From contig PWEJ01000119.1 in assembly GCA_003553485.1 (NCBI GenBank), forward strand, positions 1-64,000: a DNA stretch of 64,000 bases, given 5' to 3'. Within the stretch, counting starts at the first letter, position 1, and the number at the start of each line of letters is the position of its first letter. The notes under the pieces are model-generated. The model saw only the letters and a program-made list of their open reading frames with translations. It was not told the origin of the DNA and ran no database searches. Position numbers and translations under genes: made by a program. This DNA comes from Halanaerobiaceae bacterium (lineage in GTDB: Bacteria > Bacillota > Halanaerobiia > Halanaerobiales > Halarsenatibacteraceae). This document shows positions 60,509 through 64,000 of the stretch, one piece after another.

Positions 60509-61537
60509 TTATTTAAACTGTTGTAAAAATCTGCGATCATTTTCCTGTAATAATCTTATATCATCAATACCATATTTTAGCAAAGTTATTCTATCTATTC
60601 CCATACCAAAGGCAAAACCACTGTATTCCTGAGGGTTGATTCCTGACATCTTTAATACCCTGGGATGAACCAGGCCAGAACCCATTATTTCCAGCCAGCC
60701 TGTATAGGAGCACAGGCTACATCCCTCTCCTCCACAGACTATGCAGGATACATCCACCTCGGCACTGGGTTCAGTAAAGGGAAAATAGCTGGGGCGGAAC
60801 CTCACTGAATGGTTCTGACCAAAAATCTGTTCTACCATAATCTGAATTGTCCCCTTTAAATCGCCAAAGGTAATATTTTCATCGACTACCAGTCCCTCTA
60901 GCTGATGAAAAACTGGAGAGTGAGAGGCATCCAGTTCATCAGCCCGATATACTCTTCCAGGAGCTATTATTTTGATTGGGGGGCTGGTGTTTTCCATAGT
61001 ACGAACCTGAACTGGTGAAGTATGAGTTCGCAAGAGAAAAAGATCATCCAGATATAAGGTATCCTGCAAATCTCGAGCAGGGTGATCTTCGGGTATATTC
61101 AGGGCCTTAAAATTATAATATTCATCCTCCACTTCAGGGCCTACGGCAATTTTAAATCCCATGGCAATAAAAATCTCTTCTAATTCTGAGGTAACGATAG
61201 ATAGAGGATGCTGGCTGCCTTTTTTAATCTTATGGCCAGGCAGGGTAACATCAATCCTTTCAGCTTCTAACTGTCTTTTCTTTTTTTCAGCAGCTAATTT
61301 ATCCTTTTTTTCCTGGAGTTTATTATTTATTTCTTCTTTGACTTTATTGAGCTCTTTTCCCAAAATTGGTTTTTGTTCATCAGGAATCGAGGCCATTTTG
61401 CCATATAACTGTTTGATTTTGCCATTTTTTCCTAAAAACTTTACCCTAACCTCTTCTAAGCTATCCAGGTCTTGTGCTTCATTATATTTAATATTGAATT
61501 TCTCTTTAACATCACTTATTATTTTTTCTATATCCAT
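60509..61537 (-). CDS. pheS: Phenylalanyl-tRNA synthetase alpha subunit
   Basis: The 342-residue subunit has the N-terminal coiled coil and the class II catalytic domain (GSQHPLSIVTSELEEIFIAMGF, DTLYLDDLFLLRTHTSPVQVR, SPVFHQLEGLVVDE, and GFAFGMGIDRITLLKYGIDD). The phenylalanine pocket shows VDVSCIVCGGEGCSLCSYTG with four Cys that may bind zinc. It leads the pheST operon behind a T-box, with GGAGGTGG before the ATG. Confidence 0.97.
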   Translation of the reverse strand: MDIEKIISDVKEKFNIKYNEAQDLDSLEEVRVKFLGKNGKIKQLYGKMASIPDEQKPILGKELNKVKEEINNKLQEKKDKLAAEKKKRQLEAERIDVTLPGHKIKKGSQHPLSIVTSELEEIFIAMGFKIAVGPEVEDEYYNFKALNIPEDHPARDLQDTLYLDDLFLLRTHTSPVQVRTMENTSPPIKIIAPGRVYRADELDASHSPVFHQLEGLVVDENITFGDLKGTIQIMVEQIFGQNHSVRFRPSYFPFTEPSAEVDVSCIVCGGEGCSLCSYTGWLEIMGSGLVHPRVLKMSGINPQEYSGFAFGMGIDRITLLKYGIDDIRLLQENDRRFLQQFK

Positions 61538-61573
61538 TTTTCTCCACCTCCAAAGGCAATTAGTCTTTCTCCA

Positions 61574-61826
61574 ATAAAAAAATCCCGTCCCTGTCGGGAC
61601 GAGAATATCGCGGTACCACCCAATTTTATCTAGTTAATACAGCTAAAATTTAAGCTGATAACTAAGATCTCTTATGGATTGATAACGGGTTTTCTCCCGG
61701 TTAAGTCTAATCCTTCACCTTCAACCAACAGCTCCAGGGAGAAAGTCCTGGTCTGCCTTGATAGTGCTTTCAGTCCAGGGCACTACCTCCCTTTAAAGAC
61801 AGCTTATAACCAGTCTGCTTCCCTTT
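61574..61826 (-). promoter_or_regulatory. T-box riboswitch of pheST
   Basis: The minus strand carries the diagnostic T-box bulge GGGTGGTACCGCG (61609-61621), which in T-box leaders pairs with the uncharged tRNA 3' end and forms the antiterminator. Stem I occupies roughly 61740-61826, and a candidate specifier codon TTC (61741-61743, phenylalanine) sits in GGACTTTCTCC. The terminator follows at 61576-61601. Uncharged tRNA-Phe would raise pheST transcription. Exact Stem I boundaries were not folded. Confidence 0.92.
61576..61601 (-). terminator. T-box terminator
   Basis: CGTCCC/GGGACG stem with a T7 run on the minus strand, overlapping the T-box antiterminator sequence. It lies about 40 bases before pheS. 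Confidence 0.88.
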
Positions 61827-61827
61827 C

Positions 61828-61962
61828 TTAGCTTTTAACAGATAATCCAGTTTTCTTTTCCTCTGTAGTAGTTCCAACAAAAAAATCTTTATAGGCAAGA
61901 TAGGCCGAAACAGAACCAGTCTTTTCAAAGACTTTCCAGAAAAAATTTTCTTTCCACCCCAA
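61828..61962 (-). CDS. YqzL-like small protein
   Basis: The 44-residue frame starts at TTG 61962, eight bases after GGGAG, and reads MGWKENFFWKVFEKTGSVS onward, with AYLAYKDFF following. This matches the YqzL family pattern (WKxFxxTGxxxxYLxxK), short Firmicute proteins of unknown function. It lies between the TrmH-type gene and the pheST T-box, so the T-box starts right at its 3' end. The match rests on memory of the family motif. Confidence 0.68.
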   Translation of the reverse strand: MGWKENFFWKVFEKTGSVSAYLAYKDFFVGTTTEEKKTGLSVKS

Positions 61963-62063
61963 ATTGACCACTCCCTTCAGCCAGATAAAATACTTGATAA
62001 TAAAATTATATCACAGAGAATTTTGTCTGGCAAGCAAAGAATTTAAGTTCAATCTGAAATCCA

Positions 62064-62879
62064 CTATAGTCCTGTCTGGCGAACCATTTCAAAGATTATC
62101 ACCGAACCAGCAACAGCTGCATTTAATGATTCTATGCTGGGAGATAAGGGGATTTTAATCTTCTTATCAGTTAATTTTTCCAGGTCAGCAGGAATGCCTC
62201 GAGATTCATTGCCAATAAGCAGAACTTCTCTTCCCTGGTAAAGTTCATCGGTATAAAGGTTGGGAGCATCAGGAGTGGCTGCCAGAAGAGGTCTCTCCGG
62301 CAGGTCTCCATTATGTTTTAAGCTCTCTACTTCATCTGTTGTAAGAGAGTAAACTATAGGGAGATGAAAAATCCCTCCCATGCTGCCTCTAATCACCTTG
62401 GGATTAAAGATATCTACTGTTCCCTTAAGAGTTAGTAAACCAGCAATATTAGCTGCAGCGGCTGATCTAATCAAAGTTCCTAAATTTCCCGGGTCCTGTA
62501 TTCCAGCCAGTAATAGGAGGGGGCCACTTTCCTGCCAGAGCTTTTCTATATTTGCCGGTCTGGCTTTAGCTATAGCTAAAACCCCCTGGGGATTTACAGT
62601 AGTAGCAACTTCAGCAAACAAGTCATCTTCTAGCCAGAGAGGTGTTTGTTCTTCTGGCAGCAGCGATAAAATTTTACTCACTCTTTTATCTTCTTTTTCT
62701 AATTCTGCCCTAAAAAAAATTTCTTCAAGCTCAACTCCGGCCTTTAATGCTGCTTCGATAAGAGTAAAACCTTCCAGTAAAAACTGCTTTTTATCCTGGC
62801 GATATTTTTTTTGCTGCAATTTAATAGCATTCTTTACCCTGTTATTCTGTCTGCTGGTGATATACGTCCACTGAGACAT
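62064..62879 (-). CDS. TrmH/SpoU family RNA 2'-O-methyltransferase
   Basis: The 271-residue protein has an N-terminal substrate-binding domain (SRQNNRVKNAIKLQQKKYRQ, LLEGFTLIEAALKAG) and the trefoil-knot SPOUT domain with AGIQDPGNLGTLIRSAAAAN, LIGNESRGIP and SIESLNAAVAGSVIIFEMVRQ. It methylates a ribose in rRNA or tRNA; the target is unknown. In Firmicutes a gene of this type (ysgA-like) usually sits between rplT and pheS, as here. Confidence 0.93.
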   Translation of the reverse strand: MSQWTYITSRQNNRVKNAIKLQQKKYRQDKKQFLLEGFTLIEAALKAGVELEEIFFRAELEKEDKRVSKILSLLPEEQTPLWLEDDLFAEVATTVNPQGVLAIAKARPANIEKLWQESGPLLLLAGIQDPGNLGTLIRSAAAANIAGLLTLKGTVDIFNPKVIRGSMGGIFHLPIVYSLTTDEVESLKHNGDLPERPLLAATPDAPNLYTDELYQGREVLLIGNESRGIPADLEKLTDKKIKIPLSPSIESLNAAVAGSVIIFEMVRQTGL

Positions 62880-62898
62880 TTATCTCCGCCCCTATAAT

Positions 62899-62922
62899 TT
62901 AACCCGGGATACCCCGGGTTAA
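62899..62922 (-). terminator. Hairpin after rplT
   Basis: A perfect ten-base inverted repeat TTAACCCGGG/CCCGGGTTAA around ATAC lies eight bases from the rplT stop. No long T-run follows, so strength is uncertain. Confidence 0.65.
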
Positions 62923-62929
62923 TTAGTAG

Positions 62930-63286
62930 TTAATTTAATTCTGCCTTGGCAATTTCAACCAGTTCAGCAAAGGCTTCTTGGTCATTGACAGCTAAATCTG
63001 CCATTATTTTGCGATCTATTTCCACATCCGCCTGCTTTAGACCATTTATAAAGCGGCTGTAGGATAAACCCTCCTGTCGGGCTGCAGCATTTATTCTGGT
63101 AATCCAGAGGCGGCGAAAATCTCGCTTTCTTCTTCTTCTATCTCTATATGCATTATCTAAAGATTTCATCACTGCCTGTTTAGCAGGTCTAAAGAGTTTG
63201 CTGCGGGAACCAAAAAACCCTTTAGCATTCTTTAACACCTTTTTTCTGCGTTTCCGGGCTTTAGTACCTCTTTTAACGCGAGGCAT
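62930..63286 (-). CDS. rplT: 50S ribosomal protein L20
   Basis: L20 binds 23S rRNA early in assembly. It has the usual start [19 protein letters not shown] and [20 protein letters not shown], then [19 protein letters not shown]. Start at 63286 gives 118 residues; an ATG one codon upstream is also possible. Preceded by AAAGGAG. It follows rpmI and infC in the standard IF3-L35-L20 operon. Confidence 0.98.
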   Translation of the reverse strand: MPRVKRGTKARKRRKKVLKNAKGFFGSRSKLFRPAKQAVMKSLDNAYRDRRRRKRDFRRLWITRINAAARQEGLSYSRFINGLKQADVEIDRKIMADLAVNDQEAFAELVEIAKAELN

Positions 63287-63358
63287 CATCAATCACTCCT
63301 TTCCAACTAAATAATCATTTCCTTGGTTAATTATATTATAATAACAACATGATATTAA

Positions 63359-63556
63359 TTACATTGATTGAATTAACTGCCTGTATTTTTCGCGATGAGC
63401 CTTATCAACCTCTACTTCTTTTCTTAATCTATGCTTGCGACTGGAATTTTTCTTGGTCAACAAATGGCTTTTAAAGCCCTTTTTCCTCATCAATTTACCT
63501 GTACCTGTCTTTTTAATTCTCTTGGCGATTCCCTTATGGGTCTTCATTTTAGGCAT
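63359..63556 (-). CDS. rpmI: 50S ribosomal protein L35
   Basis: The 65-residue basic protein ([38 protein letters not shown]) is standard L35. ATG preceded by TAAGGAGG. It lies between infC and rplT. Confidence 0.98.
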   Translation of the reverse strand: MPKMKTHKGIAKRIKKTGTGKLMRKKGFKSHLLTKKNSSRKHRLRKEVEVDKAHREKYRQLIQSM

Positions 63557-63608
63557 AGCTTTACCTCCTTAGATTAAACTGGGGTTTAAATAACCGAATA
63601 AAACTAAC

Positions 63609-64000
63609 TTATTTATCACTATCAGGTGAGATGAACATCATCATATTGCGCCCTTCCATAGTTGGGCCACTTTCAACAGTTCCTAGATCACTGGTTTCTT
63701 CTTTCAATCTTTCACATAGGTCATAACCAAGGTGCTTGTGCATCATCTCTCGCCCTCTAAATTTAATTCTCACTTTAACTTTATCTTTGTTATTTAGAAA
63801 ACGACGGGCCTGTTTTAACTTAACATTAAAGTCATGGTCTTCAATCTTAACACCCATCTGTACTTCTTTAACATTCATGACGTTTTGATTCTTTTTCGCT
63901 TCCTGCTCTTTTTTAGCCTGTTCATATTTGTACTTACCATAATCCATGATCCGACAGACCGGGGGATCTGCCTGAGGAGCAACTTCTACCAGATCAAGCT
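63609..64000 (-). CDS. infC: Translation initiation factor IF-3, partial
   Basis: The frame continues past the right edge, so the N-terminal part is missing; about 130 residues are visible from LDLVEVAPQADPPVCRIMDY on. The linker helix (GKYKYEQAKKEQEAKKNQN) and C-terminal domain (KLKQARRFLNNKDKVKVRIKFRGREMMHKHLG) are intact. IF-3 controls start-codon fidelity. The Met at 63947 is internal, not the start. Confidence 0.97.
   Translation of the reverse strand, partial: LDLVEVAPQADPPVCRIMDYGKYKYEQAKKEQEAKKNQNVMNVKEVQMGVKIEDHDFNVKLKQARRFLNNKDKVKVRIKFRGREMMHKHLGYDLCERLKEETSDLGTVESGPTMEGRNMMMFISPDSDK

Noticed and set aside
62380-62874. 164-codon plus-strand frame
   Set aside because: Antisense to the TrmH-type methyltransferase gene, which is complete and conserved.
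63609-63947. infC starting at the internal Met 63947
   Set aside because: Coding sequence typical of IF-3 continues upstream to the window edge, so the true start lies outside.

Overview
The window is about 64 kb of an AT-rich genome, coded almost wholly on the minus strand. It reads as a diderm, anaerobic, probably halophilic Firmicute, most likely of the order Halanaerobiales. The evidence is Firmicute gene content (Asp23/AmaP, IreB, DUF1292-RuvX, YqzL, MutS2, T-box and M-box RNA switches) combined with an outer-membrane secretin and a complete pilus/type II secretion-like assembly locus. Some proteins also carry very acidic tails. The order-level assignment is inference; no rRNA or tRNA gene is visible here.

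Layout, left to right. (1) 1-4091: the 5' part of a giant acyl-CoA dehydratase activase (BadF/HgdC type), cut by the window edge. (2) 4.3-6.1 kb: mgtE magnesium channel behind a consensus promoter and an M-box (ykoK) riboswitch with its terminator. (3) 6.1-10.7 kb: DUF151 nuclease-like protein, MscS channel, MATE exporter, glycerophosphodiesterase and a small unknown protein. (4) 10.7-13.4 kb: a phytoene-desaturase-family gene divergent from a regulator that joins an XRE-type HTH to a CarH-like cobalamin-binding module. This is the most unusual item in the window. (5) 13.5-15.7 kb: EamA transporter, small AbrB protein and CysQ. (6) 15.9-23.5 kb: a lactate-use locus (permease, EtfB, EtfA, FAD lactate dehydrogenase, nickel lactate racemase) with a FadR/LldR-type regulator and a matching operator. 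It resembles the electron-confurcating lct operon of Acetobacterium woodii. (7) 23.6-29.8 kb: NusB, the Asp23/AmaP/DUF2273 envelope-stress genes, an FAD-NAD reductase, EF-P, an M24 peptidase, AroQ and AroK.

(8) 30.0-38.5 kb: a compact locus in the order pilB, pilC, five pilin-like genes, pilM, pilN, pilO, secretin. It encodes an envelope-spanning type IV pilus or type II secretion machine, flanked by aroE on one side and aroK/aroQ on the other. Two pilin-like genes appear to start at CTG and ATT, and one appears to lack a leader peptide. (9) 38.7-42 kb: AroE, Crp/Fnr and Fur regulators, a plus-strand AbrB with a cysteine tail, and a SleB-type cell-wall hydrolase. (10) 42-50 kb: DUF4911, U32 peptidase, MltG, DUF1292, RuvX, IreB, AlaS and TyrS. 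(11) 50-52.7 kb: a plus-strand class A penicillin-binding protein with an acidic tail. (12) 52.9-64 kb: MutS2, PolX, CvpA, ZapA, PheT and PheS behind a T-box, a YqzL-like small protein, a TrmH-type methyltransferase, and the L20/L35/IF3 operon, with infC running off the window.

Most transcription units end at clear hairpin terminators, which are listed. No tRNA, rRNA, CRISPR array, insertion sequence or prophage was seen.
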